Shown: positions 53,346 through 61,996 of the stretch, in pieces
How the letters are laid out: each line of letters begins with the position of its first letter
Position numbering within the stretch: the first letter of the stretch is position 1
Assembly (NCBI RefSeq): GCF_004216555.1
Contig: NZ_SGWQ01000004.1
Coordinates: forward strand, 464,886 to 528,885
Source: Herbihabitans rhizosphaerae
Lineage (GTDB): Bacteria; Actinomycetota; Actinomycetes; Mycobacteriales; Pseudonocardiaceae
Reading direction: 5' to 3'
DNA: 64,000 bases
Translations under genes and position numbers: made by a program
Notes under the pieces: model-generated
Told to the model about the DNA's origin: nothing
Databases searched by the model: none
What the model saw: only the letters and a program-made list of their open reading frames with translations

Positions 53346-53591
53346 ATGCCGGCCTGTCACCTATTTCGCGACGCCTCCCACGACCGGCACTGGCCGCCGG
53401 GTTCCCCGATGATCATCGGTGGTGGCGAGGCGCCGGCGCCGTACTCGTTCATGGCGCGGCTGGGCGACGGCTGCGGCGCGTCACTGATCAGTCCGGAGTG
53501 GGCGCTGACCGCGGGCCACTGTGTCGGGGTCGGCAACAGTCTGCGCATCGGGTCGCTGGATCGCACCAGCGGCACCGTCGGGTACCCGTAG
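53346..53591 (+). pseudogene. Truncated tandem copy of the S1 protease gene
   Basis: An 81-codon reading frame whose residues from MIIGGGEAPAPYSFMARLGDGCG to SLDRTSG copy the N-terminal third of the next gene's mature protease (about 90% identical DNA). It keeps the catalytic His (TAGHC) but lacks signal peptide, Asp and Ser, and stops where the second unit's leader begins. The leader at about 53331-53400 is also duplicated at about 53580-53650, so this is a tandem duplication with an internal deletion of about 135 bp in the first copy. Confidence 0.8.
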
Positions 53592-53705
53592 GAAATAGCG
53601 CCGGATACCTATTTGGCGAACAACCCCTACGACCGGCCCTGCCGCCGCGCGTGCCAGCTGCGCTTGTCTGGATGTCTTGACCGTCAAGGGAAGGAGAAGC
53701 GCTCC

Positions 53706-54458
53706 ATGCGAACTGCGATCGTGGTGGCGGCGCTGGCCGCCGGGGTGTTAGCACCCGGAACGGCCGTGGCGGACCAACCGGGAACCGTCTCGCCGTTCAT
53801 CATCGGCGGCGAGCAGTCGCCCGCGCCGTACACGTTCATGGCGCGGCTGGGCGACGGCTGCGGCGCGACACTGATCAGCCCCGAGTGGGCGCTGACCGCC
53901 GGTCACTGCGTCGGCGTCGGCAGCCGCCTGCGCATCGGGTCGCTGGACCGCACCAGCGGCGGCGAGGTCGCCCAGGTGGCGCAGGCGATCCGCCACCCCG
54001 ACTACCAGGGTGGCGCGACGCCGCACGACATCGCCCTGCTCAAGCTGTCCGCGCCGGCGAAGTCCACACCGGCGAAGCTGGCCGACAAGGCGACCGACGA
54101 GAGCCCGACCCGGCTGCTCGGCTGGGGTGCCACCAGCGGTGGTGGTTCCCAGTCGCAGAAGCTCAAGCAGTTGGATACCGCGGTCATCGCGGACAGCAAC
54201 TGCTCCAGCGGGCAGACCGAGGACCCGTTCGACCCCGCCGGTGACCTGTGCATCGAGACCAGCCCGGGTTCCTCGGCGTGCAACGGCGACTCGGGCGGCC
54301 CGGCGCTGGCCGGCAGCGACGGCAACTGGACGCAGATCGGCGTGACCAGCCGTGGCGCGACCGGCTGCGACGGCAGCCAGCCGACCATCTACACCGACGT
54401 CGGCGCGCACATCCAGTGGATCAAGGAGACCACCGGTCTCACGTTCTCCCGACCGTGA
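53706..54458 (+). CDS. Secreted chymotrypsin-family (S1) serine protease
   Basis: A 250-aa exported protease: signal peptide 1-22 (AVA), a short propeptide, mature start at IIGG (32-35), catalytic His67 (TAGHC), Asp108 (HDIALLK) and Ser196 (GDSGGP). The S1-pocket position equivalent to residue 189 is Ser190 rather than Asp, so chymotrypsin-like rather than trypsin-like specificity is predicted. Six Cys fit three disulfides. ATG 53706 follows AAGGAG by about 9 nt. The truncated duplicate lies directly upstream and a strong terminator directly downstream. Confidence 0.93.
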   Translation: MRTAIVVAALAAGVLAPGTAVADQPGTVSPFIIGGEQSPAPYTFMARLGDGCGATLISPEWALTAGHCVGVGSRLRIGSLDRTSGGEVAQVAQAIRHPDYQGGATPHDIALLKLSAPAKSTPAKLADKATDESPTRLLGWGATSGGGSQSQKLKQLDTAVIADSNCSSGQTEDPFDPAGDLCIETSPGSSACNGDSGGPALAGSDGNWTQIGVTSRGATGCDGSQPTIYTDVGAHIQWIKETTGLTFSRP

Positions 54459-54470
54459 GCCGGTGATCGC

Positions 54471-54516
54471 GCGACCGCGGCGACAGGCGCATCCCGCGGC
54501 CTGTCGCCGCGGTCGC
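54471..54516 (+). terminator. Strong hairpin terminator after the S1 protease
   Basis: Perfect 18-bp stem (GCGACCGCGGCGACAGGC and its complement) with a 10-nt loop, 12 nt after the protease stop. No U-tract. It is the longest perfect hairpin I found in the window. Confidence 0.85.
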
Positions 54517-54541
54517 CTCCGCTGTGCGCGATGATGGGATC

Positions 54542-55177
54542 ATGGGGAACAAGCTGATCTCGGGCGCGGTCGTGATCGCCGCCGCGCTGACATCCGCGGC
54601 CTGCGGCGGTGAGCCGGCGCGATCAGGGATCGCCGAGGCGCTGTTGCCCACCGACGCGTTCGGCGCGGGCATGGAGGTCCAGCGGCTGCCCGTTCCCGAG
54701 CGGCCGAATCCCGCGAACGCGGGCACCAGCGTGCCGCCTGATTGTGCCGCCAAGAACCTGGCGACCCAGGTGCACAACGCCGGCGAGGTGGCCGGCCAGG
54801 TCGCCAGGTCGGGCGATCGCATGGTGGTCCAGTTCGTGCAGCGGCCGGCCGTGGTCACACCGGCCGCCGTCCGCGACTTCGTGGCCTCCTGCGGCATCGC
54901 CACGTTCACCGAGTCCGGAGACCGCGTCTACACCTCGAACGACCCGGTGGACGTCAGTGCGCTCGGCCCGGTCGACGCGGCCGGGTTTCACCAGACCAGC
55001 ACGAACGCCGACGCCGCCAACCCGCAGGCGGCCGACTCGGCCGGCGTGGTCATTGAGCGGAAGGGTGTGGCGGTGTACGTGGCCACGGTCGTCACCGGCG
55101 GCGGCAAGGCCGACGTGCCGAGCACCGTGGCGTTGGCCCGTAAGGCGCTCGACCGCGTGACCACGGTGCTCGGCTGA
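54542..55177 (+). CDS. Putative lipoprotein, unknown function
   Basis: A 211-aa exported protein with signal peptide and lipobox TSAAC (lipid-Cys at about 21). The soluble domain has two further Cys and resembles small sensor- or PknH-type external lipoproteins only in general composition. I do not recognise a family. ATG 54542 is the likely start; GTG 54524 would put charged residues before the signal. It converges on the symporter gene with 3 bp between stops. Confidence 0.65.
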   Translation: MGNKLISGAVVIAAALTSAACGGEPARSGIAEALLPTDAFGAGMEVQRLPVPERPNPANAGTSVPPDCAAKNLATQVHNAGEVAGQVARSGDRMVVQFVQRPAVVTPAAVRDFVASCGIATFTESGDRVYTSNDPVDVSALGPVDAAGFHQTSTNADAANPQAADSAGVVIERKGVAVYVATVVTGGGKADVPSTVALARKALDRVTTVLG

Positions 55178-55180
55178 CTC

Positions 55181-56803
55181 CTACGTGGCCTTCGCCGCGG
55201 TCGCCTCCTCGGTCTCCGGCTCGTCGTCCTTGTGCCGCAAGGACATCAGCCCGCCGACGGCCAGCGTGATGATCACGCCCAGCGGCACGTTCCACCACGA
55301 CACCAGCGAGTTGACGTTCTTCTTCGCATCGGCCTTGCTGAAGTTGAACCACTCGATGTGATCCCACGGCGGCAGCGGTGCCTTCGGATCGAGCGGCACG
55401 GTGCCGACGAACTTCACCCCGAGGATCACGTAGGCCATCACGACCACCGTCACCAGGAACGCGACCACCGCGTCGGCCTGGCGGGCCTTCTTGATGATCA
55501 GCCCGAGCAGGAACGCGCCCAGCAGCGCGCCGTAGGTGTAGCTCGCGATGCCGAGCGCCTGGATCACGATCGGGTCCGACGTCTTCGCGTTGAACTGGGC
55601 GAACGCGCCGGCCACGATGATCGTCAACCCGGCCCAGATCATCGTCCAGATGCGGCCCATGCGCAGCCGTTCCTGGTCGGTCAGCGGCCGCTTGACGACC
55701 TTCTCCCAGATATCGGTGACCGACGCCGACGCCAGCGCACCGAGCGAGGAACTGAGCGCCGCGGCCAGGATGCCGGCTATCACGAACCCGGAAAGGCCGC
55801 TCGGCATCTCGGTGACGATGAAATTGCCGAACAACTCGTCGTTCGCGCCGAGTCCGAGTCCGCCCTTGTCCTTCGGCGCGGTCGGCGTCGCGTTGTTGTA
55901 GAACGCCGACAGCATCGCGCCGATGAACAGGAACAGTGCGAACTGGAAGAAGACGACCACACCGGAGGCGATCAATGCCTTCTGGCCGGCGCGCACGTTG
56001 CGGGTGGACATCAGCCGCTGCACGATCAGCTGGTCGGTGCCGTGCGAGGCCATCGCGAACACCGCGCCGCCGAAGAACGCCGGGAGGAACGCGTAGGTCG
56101 CGGTGAGCCAGTTGGAGCTGAAATCGAAGATCTGGAACTTGTTCGCGTCGACCGCCTTGTCGAACCAGCCGTCCGGCAGCCTGTCGGTCAGCACCCAGAT
56201 CACCGCGACGGCCCCGAGTAGGTACCAGAGCATCTGGATCGCGTCGACCCACACGACCGCGCGCACGCCACCCATCGACGTGTAGAACACCAGCGCGATG
56301 CCGAGCACGATGATGATCGCCCAGTACGATGCGTCGATGCCGTACGCCTTGAGCACCAGCTTGATCGGGATCGCCGTGGCGAACAGGCGGATCGCGTCGG
56401 CCAGCAGGCGGGTGATCTGGAACGTCGCCGACGTGGTCGCCTGCATGCCGTTGCCGAACCGCTTGCCGAGGAACGCGTACGCGGTGACGAGATCACCCGC
56501 GACGTACTTCGGCAGCAGGATGAACGCCACGACGATGCGGCCGACGATGTAGCCGAGCGCCAGCGTCAGGTACGTCATGCCGCCGGCTTCGGGTTTCGCC
56601 AGGTAGGAGATCGTCGGCACGGACAACACGGTCAGCGTGGAGGTCTCCGCGGACACCACGGACAGGCACACGACCCACCACTTGATGCCCTTGTCGCTGA
56701 CGAAGTAGTCGTTGCCGGACTTCTGTTTCCCGCCGATCAGGACTCCGAGGAGCGGCATCCCGACCAGGAAGATCAGGATGATCACGACGTCAAGGGTGCG
56801 CAC
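55181..56803 (-). CDS. Sodium:solute symporter (SSS family)
   Basis: A 540-aa transporter with about 13-14 membrane helices. SSS-family features are the LDVVIILIFLVGMPLLGVLIGGKQKSGNDYF start, GGVRAVVWVDAIQMLWYL and ALSSSLGALASASVTDIWEKVVK, the Na+-site region. The C-terminal tail is acidic and cytoplasmic. GTG 56803 has GGAGGAG 4 nt upstream and lies inside the 3' end of anmK (14-nt overlap), so the two are translationally coupled. By association the substrate may be 1,6-anhydro-MurNAc, free MurNAc or a related amino sugar; that is inference. Confidence 0.88.
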   Translation of the reverse strand: MRTLDVVIILIFLVGMPLLGVLIGGKQKSGNDYFVSDKGIKWWVVCLSVVSAETSTLTVLSVPTISYLAKPEAGGMTYLTLALGYIVGRIVVAFILLPKYVAGDLVTAYAFLGKRFGNGMQATTSATFQITRLLADAIRLFATAIPIKLVLKAYGIDASYWAIIIVLGIALVFYTSMGGVRAVVWVDAIQMLWYLLGAVAVIWVLTDRLPDGWFDKAVDANKFQIFDFSSNWLTATYAFLPAFFGGAVFAMASHGTDQLIVQRLMSTRNVRAGQKALIASGVVVFFQFALFLFIGAMLSAFYNNATPTAPKDKGGLGLGANDELFGNFIVTEMPSGLSGFVIAGILAAALSSSLGALASASVTDIWEKVVKRPLTDQERLRMGRIWTMIWAGLTIIVAGAFAQFNAKTSDPIVIQALGIASYTYGALLGAFLLGLIIKKARQADAVVAFLVTVVVMAYVILGVKFVGTVPLDPKAPLPPWDHIEWFNFSKADAKKNVNSLVSWWNVPLGVIITLAVGGLMSLRHKDDEPETEEATAAKAT

Positions 56804-58010
56804 TGGCTCCTCCAACGGTTGCGGGGACAAGGTCGGCGATCCGCAGTCTTGTGACGGCGCTGGTGCTCGGCCGCGGCATGGCGAGCGGTGCCGTGCCGGG
56901 GGTCACGCTGCCGAGCAGGCGCGGTCCCTCGGCGCCGGTCGCGGGTGGGCAGTTGGCCGGAATCCCTTGCCAGGTAAGGAATCCGAGTAGCGCGGCAAGA
57001 TACGCCTCCTTGCCGGAGCTTGGCAATCCCAACTCGTCGCTCGTGATCAGTTCGGCATCTCCGAGGTGGGTGGCGATGGCGGCCATCATCGCCGAGTTGT
57101 GCACGCCACCGCCGGACGCGACGACCCGGCGCACGCCGTGTGAGAGGCACGCCCCGGCGACCGTGCGCGCGGTCAGCTCGGCGAGGGTGGCCATCAGATC
57201 CGCGTCGCCGACCTCGGGAAGGTCGGCCAGTACGTCGGTGAGGTAGCCGCGGTGGAAGTGCTCCTTGCCGGTCGACTTCGGCGGCGGTGCCGCGTAGTAC
57301 GGGTCGGCGAGCAGCACGTCGAGCAGGTCCTGGCGGACCGATCCGACCGCGGCGAGCGCGCCGCCCTGGTCGATGCCGGGCCCGCCGATCAGCCGGCTCG
57401 CCGCGTCCAGCAGCGCGTTGGCCGGGCCGGTGTCGTAGGCGAGCACGGTGTCGTCCGGGCCGTTTGGCGCGATCACGGTGATGTTGGCGATCCCGCCGAG
57501 GTTCAGCGCGGCCACCGGCTCGGCGGACCCGGCCAGCCACAGCCGGTCCAGCGCCGCCGCGAGGGGCGCGCCGTGACCGCCCGCCGCCACGTCCCTGGCG
57601 CGCAGATCCGCGATCACGGGCAGCCCGGTCGCCTCCGCGATCCACGCCGGCTGGCCGAGTTGCAGCGTGCCGAGAGCACGGCCGCCCTCCACCCAGTGGT
57701 AGATCGTCTGGCCCAGCGAGGCCACCAGGTCGCCGCCGGGGCCGTTGGTGCGAGACAGCGCGTGCGTGGCCGCGGCGGCGAACGCCTGACCGACCCGGGT
57801 GTCCAGCCGGCACAGCGTCGCGGCGTCACAGCTGTTGGGCGGCAGCGCGGCGAGCAGCTCGGCCTTGAGCCCGGGATCGTAGGGGATCTCCTTGTGCCAC
57901 AACGGTTTCAGAATGATCTCGGAGCCGTCGAGACCCATCTCGCCGACGGCGACGTCGATGCCGTCCATCGACGTTCCAGAGATCAGCCCAACCACCCGAA
58001 GCGCTGTCAC
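56790..58010 (-). CDS. anmK: Anhydro-N-acetylmuramic acid kinase
   Basis: Cleaves the 1,6-anhydro bond of anhydroMurNAc and phosphorylates it to MurNAc-6-phosphate in peptidoglycan recycling. The 406-aa ASKHA-fold kinase has the phosphate-1 loop ISGTSMDGIDVA at 10-21, GHGAPLAAALD at about 145-155, the YDTGP segment at 192-196 with the likely catalytic Asp, and VASGGGVHN. GTG 58010 starts MTALRVVGLISGTS. No murQ etherase is in the window, so the next step must lie elsewhere. It overlaps the downstream symporter gene. Confidence 0.94.
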   Translation of the reverse strand: MTALRVVGLISGTSMDGIDVAVGEMGLDGSEIILKPLWHKEIPYDPGLKAELLAALPPNSCDAATLCRLDTRVGQAFAAAATHALSRTNGPGGDLVASLGQTIYHWVEGGRALGTLQLGQPAWIAEATGLPVIADLRARDVAAGGHGAPLAAALDRLWLAGSAEPVAALNLGGIANITVIAPNGPDDTVLAYDTGPANALLDAASRLIGGPGIDQGGALAAVGSVRQDLLDVLLADPYYAAPPPKSTGKEHFHRGYLTDVLADLPEVGDADLMATLAELTARTVAGACLSHGVRRVVASGGGVHNSAMMAAIATHLGDAELITSDELGLPSSGKEAYLAALLGFLTWQGIPANCPPATGAEGPRLLGSVTPGTAPLAMPRPSTSAVTRLRIADLVPATVGGASAHP

Positions 58011-58074
58011 GCGAGTGGTCTAATCCAGTTCCGGACCGGATGCAAGCATTTCGGTCAACTCTTGACCAAACCGA

Positions 58075-58458
58075 TCAGTTGTCCGTGGAGCCTTGCCGAG
58101 CCGGCTGCGTGGTTCGGTGGACCTGGATGTCGGCGTCGATGTCGTGCTCGTCGAGCAGCCGGCGCACCTGCTTGACCGCCTCGGAGTAGACCAACTCGCG
58201 CAGCAGGGTCGGGGTGAGCGCGGACAACGGCCTGGCCAGCACCGTGTACCGCCTGGCGAGCTTGGCCGGGTCGAGCAGCTCGACGGTGAGGAACTGGCGG
58301 TCGCCGTTGCGCAGCGACTCGGGCAGATGCGTCACCGGCGCGCCGCCGTCGTGCGGCAGCCGGTGCCCCTCGGCACGGATGCGGCGGACCAGGAACACCG
58401 CCACCGCGAGCGCGGCCAGCCCGAACACCAGCGCGACGAAGCCAACGACCTCCACCAC
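58075..58458 (-). CDS. 127-aa membrane-anchored protein
   Basis: Starts VVEVVGFVALVFGLAALAVAVFLVRR, a single N-terminal membrane helix, then a cytoplasmic domain with LPESLRNGDRQFLTVELLDPAKLARRY and a terminal helix with RELVYSEAVKQVRRLLDEHDIDADIQVH. Family not recognised; small proteins of this layout occur beside ftsY in related genomes by my recollection. GTG 58458 follows GAGGG by 5-6 nt. It is divergent from ftsY (108 bp) and may be the first gene of a unit with anmK and the symporter. Confidence 0.65.
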   Translation of the reverse strand: MVEVVGFVALVFGLAALAVAVFLVRRIRAEGHRLPHDGGAPVTHLPESLRNGDRQFLTVELLDPAKLARRYTVLARPLSALTPTLLRELVYSEAVKQVRRLLDEHDIDADIQVHRTTQPARQGSTDN

Positions 58459-58566
58459 AGCACCCTCTTCAGTCCCGACGCGGGGCACCATCGTCGCACG
58501 CGACACGCGAAACCGCCCGTGACGGCCGCACCCGTGGGTGCGGAGGTCGGATGCGAGGATGACCCC

Positions 58567-59898
58567 GTGTCGAACGTGTGGATCTGGGTAGTAATCGTCG
58601 TGGCCGTCCTCGCGGTGGCGCTCGCCGTCGGCGTGGTGCTGGCCAAGCGGCGGCGGATCACGCTGTCCGAGGAGAAGCCGGCCGTCGAGGAGAAGCCGAA
58701 GGGCGGCGGGTACTCCACCGGCAGCGGGATCACGTTCGCATCCGGCGGAACGACCGAGGCGCCGGAGCGGGAACGGCCGGAGACCGACGGCGAGCCCGGC
58801 GTGGGGGAGGACGCCGCGGTCCCGCGTGACTCCGAGCGCCGCGACATCGTCGACGTCGACCTGCCCGAGCAGGTGGACGTCGGCCCGGAGGCGCCGGCCG
58901 AGCCGACCACCACCGTGCCCGAGCCGCGCGAGGAACTGCGGGCCGATCAGATCGAGGAGATCGAACCCACGTCCGGCCGGCTGGAGCGGCTGCGCGGCCG
59001 GCTGTCCCGGTCCCGGTCGGCATTCGGTCAGGGCCTGCTCGGCCTGTTGGGCGCCGGTGACCTGGACGAGGACTCGTGGACCGAGGTGGAGGACACGCTG
59101 CTGCTGGCCGATCTCGGCGCGGCGACCACCACGGAGGTCATCGAGAGGCTGCGCACCGAGCTGGGCGCGCGTGGCGTGCGGTCCGCCGAGCAGGCGCGCA
59201 CGGTGCTGCGCGACGTGCTCGTCGAGGCGCTGCACCCGGACATGGATCGCGCCGTGCGTGCCTTGCCGCACAACGGATCCGACGGCACGAAGCTGCCCGC
59301 GGTGGTGCTCGTCGCCGGCGTGAACGGCACCGGTAAGACCACCACGACCGGCAAGCTCGCGCGGGTGCTCGTGGCCGACGGTCGCAGTGTGGTCCTCGGT
59401 GCGGCGGACACGTTCCGCGCGGCCGCCGCCGATCAGTTGCAGACGTGGGCCGAGCGAGTCGGCGCGGAAGTGGTGCGCGGTAAGGAGGGCGCGGATCCGG
59501 CGGCTGTCGCGTTCGACTCGGTGAAGCGCGGCATCGACGCCGGCGTGGACGCCGTGCTGGTGGACACCGCCGGACGGCTGCACACCAAGGCCGGTCTGAT
59601 GGACGAGCTCGGCAAGGTGAAGCGCGTCGTGGAGAAGCAGTCCACTGTGGACGAGGTGCTGCTGGTGCTCGACGCGACCACCGGTCAGAACGGCCTCACC
59701 CAGGCGCGGGTGTTCTCCGACGTGGTGGACGTGACCGGCATCGTGCTGACCAAACTGGACGGGACCGCGAAGGGCGGCATCGTGTTCCAGGTGCAGCGGG
59801 AACTGGGCGTGCCGGTGAAGCTGGTCGGTCTCGGCGAGGGGGCCGATGACCTGGCTCCGTTCGACCCCACGGCGTTCGTCAACGCCCTTCTCGACTGA
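58567..59898 (+). CDS. ftsY: Signal recognition particle receptor FtsY
   Basis: SRP-dependent membrane targeting GTPase. The 443-aa protein has an N-terminal membrane helix (about 3-25), an acidic A domain to about 130, then the NG domain: G1 GVNGTGKTTT at about 250-259, the SRP-specific ADTFRAAAADQL, G3 DTAGRLHTK and G4 TKLDGTAKGG. GTG 58567 places the membrane helix at the N-terminus. An exact iterated palindrome lies at 59640-59652. The SRP partner gene ffh is not in the window; a YbaB/WXG cluster follows instead. Confidence 0.96.
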   Translation: MSNVWIWVVIVVAVLAVALAVGVVLAKRRRITLSEEKPAVEEKPKGGGYSTGSGITFASGGTTEAPERERPETDGEPGVGEDAAVPRDSERRDIVDVDLPEQVDVGPEAPAEPTTTVPEPREELRADQIEEIEPTSGRLERLRGRLSRSRSAFGQGLLGLLGAGDLDEDSWTEVEDTLLLADLGAATTTEVIERLRTELGARGVRSAEQARTVLRDVLVEALHPDMDRAVRALPHNGSDGTKLPAVVLVAGVNGTGKTTTTGKLARVLVADGRSVVLGAADTFRAAAADQLQTWAERVGAEVVRGKEGADPAAVAFDSVKRGIDAGVDAVLVDTAGRLHTKAGLMDELGKVKRVVEKQSTVDEVLLVLDATTGQNGLTQARVFSDVVDVTGIVLTKLDGTAKGGIVFQVQRELGVPVKLVGLGEGADDLAPFDPTAFVNALLD

Positions 59899-59993
59899 TC
59901 GTTTCCGCCAATCGGGTGACGTCAGTTCATTCCCGACGGCGCGCGTACGCGCGTGCGTACCATCAGCCACCGTCGCCTGGGAGGAGTCGATCA

Positions 59994-60371
59994 GTGGCGT
60001 CCGAAGCCGAGCTACGCCAGATGGTGGAGAAGTTCGAGGTACGTGCGGCCGAGCTGGGGCGCTCGTTGCAACAGGCCGGCCGGCCTGAGCAGGCGGCGGC
60101 CGGGCCGGGTGCCGCCGTGCGAGTCACCGTCGCACCGAACGGAATGGTGCAGGACCTGCAGCTGACCCCGCTGGCGATGCAGCGCGGGCGGGAGGCGTTG
60201 CAGCAGGAGATCCTGGCCGCGATCAAGTCGGCGCAGAGCCGCGCGCGCCCGCAACCCGTTGCGCCGCAGCGGAATCAGCCGCCCGCGCGGCCGGCCCCTC
60301 GACGGCGTCCTGTCGACGAAGAAGAGGACTTCGAACTGCGGGAGAGCTTCCTGCGCAAGCCGAAGCGATAG
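59994..60371 (+). CDS. YbaB/EbfC-family protein
   Basis: A 125-aa protein with the YbaB/EbfC fold signature: an N-terminal helix (LRQMVEKFEVRAAELGRSLQQ), a strand region with VRVTVAPNGMVQDLQLTP and a following helix. The tail is Pro/Arg-rich then acidic. In actinobacteria such short YbaB-like proteins often head clusters encoding WXG100-like secretion substrates, so a chaperone-like or nucleoid role is possible. GTG 59994 has GGAGGAG at 59980-59986 with 7-nt spacing. The next gene starts 16 nt later. Confidence 0.82.
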   Translation: MASEAELRQMVEKFEVRAAELGRSLQQAGRPEQAAAGPGAAVRVTVAPNGMVQDLQLTPLAMQRGREALQQEILAAIKSAQSRARPQPVAPQRNQPPARPAPRRRPVDEEEDFELRESFLRKPKR

Positions 60372-60387
60372 AAACAGGGGGAGTGGC

Positions 60388-60708
60388 ATGCCGGACGACG
60401 GGTTCTTCGTCGATATCGAGGCGCTCGACAAGTTGATCGGCTCGCTGAGCAAGGCGGAGCAGAGCCTGAAAGCCGCCAACGACAAGCTGTCCAAGGCGTC
60501 GTCAAACGATCTCGGACACGCGGAGATCGATCGCGCGGGCGAGAAGTTCCAGGACCGGTGGGAACACGGGATCAAGAAGATCGCCGAGTTCACCGGAAAG
60601 TCGGTCGAAGGCCTCAACGGCGCGCGCAAAACGTATGACGAGGTCAACCAGAGGAACCGGGATCGCATGAACCGGATCGCCGACACGCTGCCCGGTGGTC
60701 CGCGATGA
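60388..60708 (+). CDS. Small WXG100-like (ESX-type) helical protein
   Basis: A 106-aa protein predicted as a helical hairpin: helix 1 about 8-40, a turn near ASSNDLGHAEI, helix 2 about 45-95. A Trp in FQDRWEHGI rather than a strict WXG, and no signal peptide. Size and fold fit the ESAT-6-like superfamily loosely. It overlaps the next gene by 4 nt (ATGA), which is typical of substrate pairs that fold and are exported together. GGGGAG precedes the ATG by 5 nt. Confidence 0.6.
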   Translation: MPDDGFFVDIEALDKLIGSLSKAEQSLKAANDKLSKASSNDLGHAEIDRAGEKFQDRWEHGIKKIAEFTGKSVEGLNGARKTYDEVNQRNRDRMNRIADTLPGGPR

Positions 60709-61979
60709 GTGGTCTGCAACCGGACGCCCGGGGAATGTTCGCCCCCAAGCAAGATGCCGAGTTCCCCGCGCTGAAGTTCAACCCGGCGCCCGGCAACCTG
60801 GCGAAGGTACGCGACCTGGCGGACACGTTCAGCGCGGTCGCGCGGGAGATGGCCGAGGCGCGCGACGCCCTCAAGGGAATCGGCGGCGACTCCGGCATCT
60901 GGCGAGGCCAGGCCGCACGAGAGTTCGGCAAGACGATCGGCGAGCTGCCGGACTACCTGACCAAGGCGAACGCCTCGCTCGGATACGCTGGCCGTGAACT
61001 GGACCGTTGGGCCAAGGACCTGGCCGACATGCAGGGGAAGGCTCGCCACTACGAGGCGCAAGCCGCCAGCGCGCTCGACTACGCGAACCGGACGGCGGCC
61101 AACCCGAACCTCAAGATCGCCGGCCAGTTCTTCACCGACCCGGCTGCGCTGAAACAGGCGCAGCAGATGTACCTCGACGCCGCCGCCACGATGAAGCACG
61201 CGTTCGGCAACGTCGACGCCATCCGCGAGCAGGCCCGTCAGCTCCAGAAAGACCACGTCGAACTCGGCCAACAAATCGCGATCGCCCTCAAGAAAGCGCG
61301 CGAACAGGCCCCCGAAGCACCCAGCCTGCTGTCCCGAGCCCTCTCCGGCCTCGGCAGCTGGTTCAAGAGCGCCGCCAACGTCTTCAAGACCATCGGCACA
61401 GTCCTGGGTCACCTGAGCTCGGTATGCGGCATCTTCGCCGTCGTGTTCGCGGGCGTGCCGCCCGTTGGCGCGATCCTTGGTGCGGCTGCCGGGCTCACGG
61501 CAATCGCCGCGACCGCCACGAAGGGCATCGCCAAGGCCGGCGGCGCCGACGTCTCCTGGCTCGACATCGGTGAAGAGGCCCTCGGTGCCTTGCCCTTCGC
61601 CAAGGCGTTGAAGACCGGCGCCGAGGTCTCTGAGAAGGGGCTCAAGGGGACGACGACGGCCTGGCGCGGAGTCGAGAGAGCCCGAGGTGTTGGTGGCACC
61701 GTGGTGGAGAGGACAAAGAAGACCACGGTTGAGCGGTTGGCCGGCCGTGAAGCAACACCCAAGGTGTATCTGACCGGCGAAGGCCCCGGCCGGCGCCTGC
61801 TCGCCGCGGGAGAAGGCGAGATCATCAACGGTCAGCTTGTCGGCACAGAGGGAATCAACACCCTCAGCAAGATGTTTGGCAAGAATGGGGTAATTGACCC
61901 GATGAGTGGATGGGGTCGCGGCATCGATATCGCGGCTGGAACAGCGAAATTCGGCGGCGGTCTTGCCCTTGACGACTGA
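60705..61979 (+). CDS. Large WXG-type putative T7SS-secreted protein
   Basis: A 424-aa protein: N-terminal helical WXG-like domain (about 25-200; the SGIWRGQAAREF turn near 62-73 and a second helical pair), a hydrophobic glycine/alanine-rich segment (about 225-275, SSVCGIFAVVFAGVPPVGAILGAAAGL), and a C-terminal tail after about 310 with no recognised enzymatic domain. This matches the LXG/WXG-hydrophobic-tail plan of type VII secreted polymorphic toxins. GC falls visibly in the last about 350 nt, consistent with tail exchange. A toxic function is unproven. Confidence 0.6.
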   Translation: MSGLQPDARGMFAPKQDAEFPALKFNPAPGNLAKVRDLADTFSAVAREMAEARDALKGIGGDSGIWRGQAAREFGKTIGELPDYLTKANASLGYAGRELDRWAKDLADMQGKARHYEAQAASALDYANRTAANPNLKIAGQFFTDPAALKQAQQMYLDAAATMKHAFGNVDAIREQARQLQKDHVELGQQIAIALKKAREQAPEAPSLLSRALSGLGSWFKSAANVFKTIGTVLGHLSSVCGIFAVVFAGVPPVGAILGAAAGLTAIAATATKGIAKAGGADVSWLDIGEEALGALPFAKALKTGAEVSEKGLKGTTTAWRGVERARGVGGTVVERTKKTTVERLAGREATPKVYLTGEGPGRRLLAAGEGEIINGQLVGTEGINTLSKMFGKNGVIDPMSGWGRGIDIAAGTAKFGGGLALDD

Positions 61980-61996
61980 TAACAGGGCACGCGACC

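Noticed and set aside
53346..53591. Independent functional small protease or inhibitor
   Set aside because: It lacks a signal peptide, ribosome site, catalytic Asp and Ser, and its boundaries match the duplication junction.
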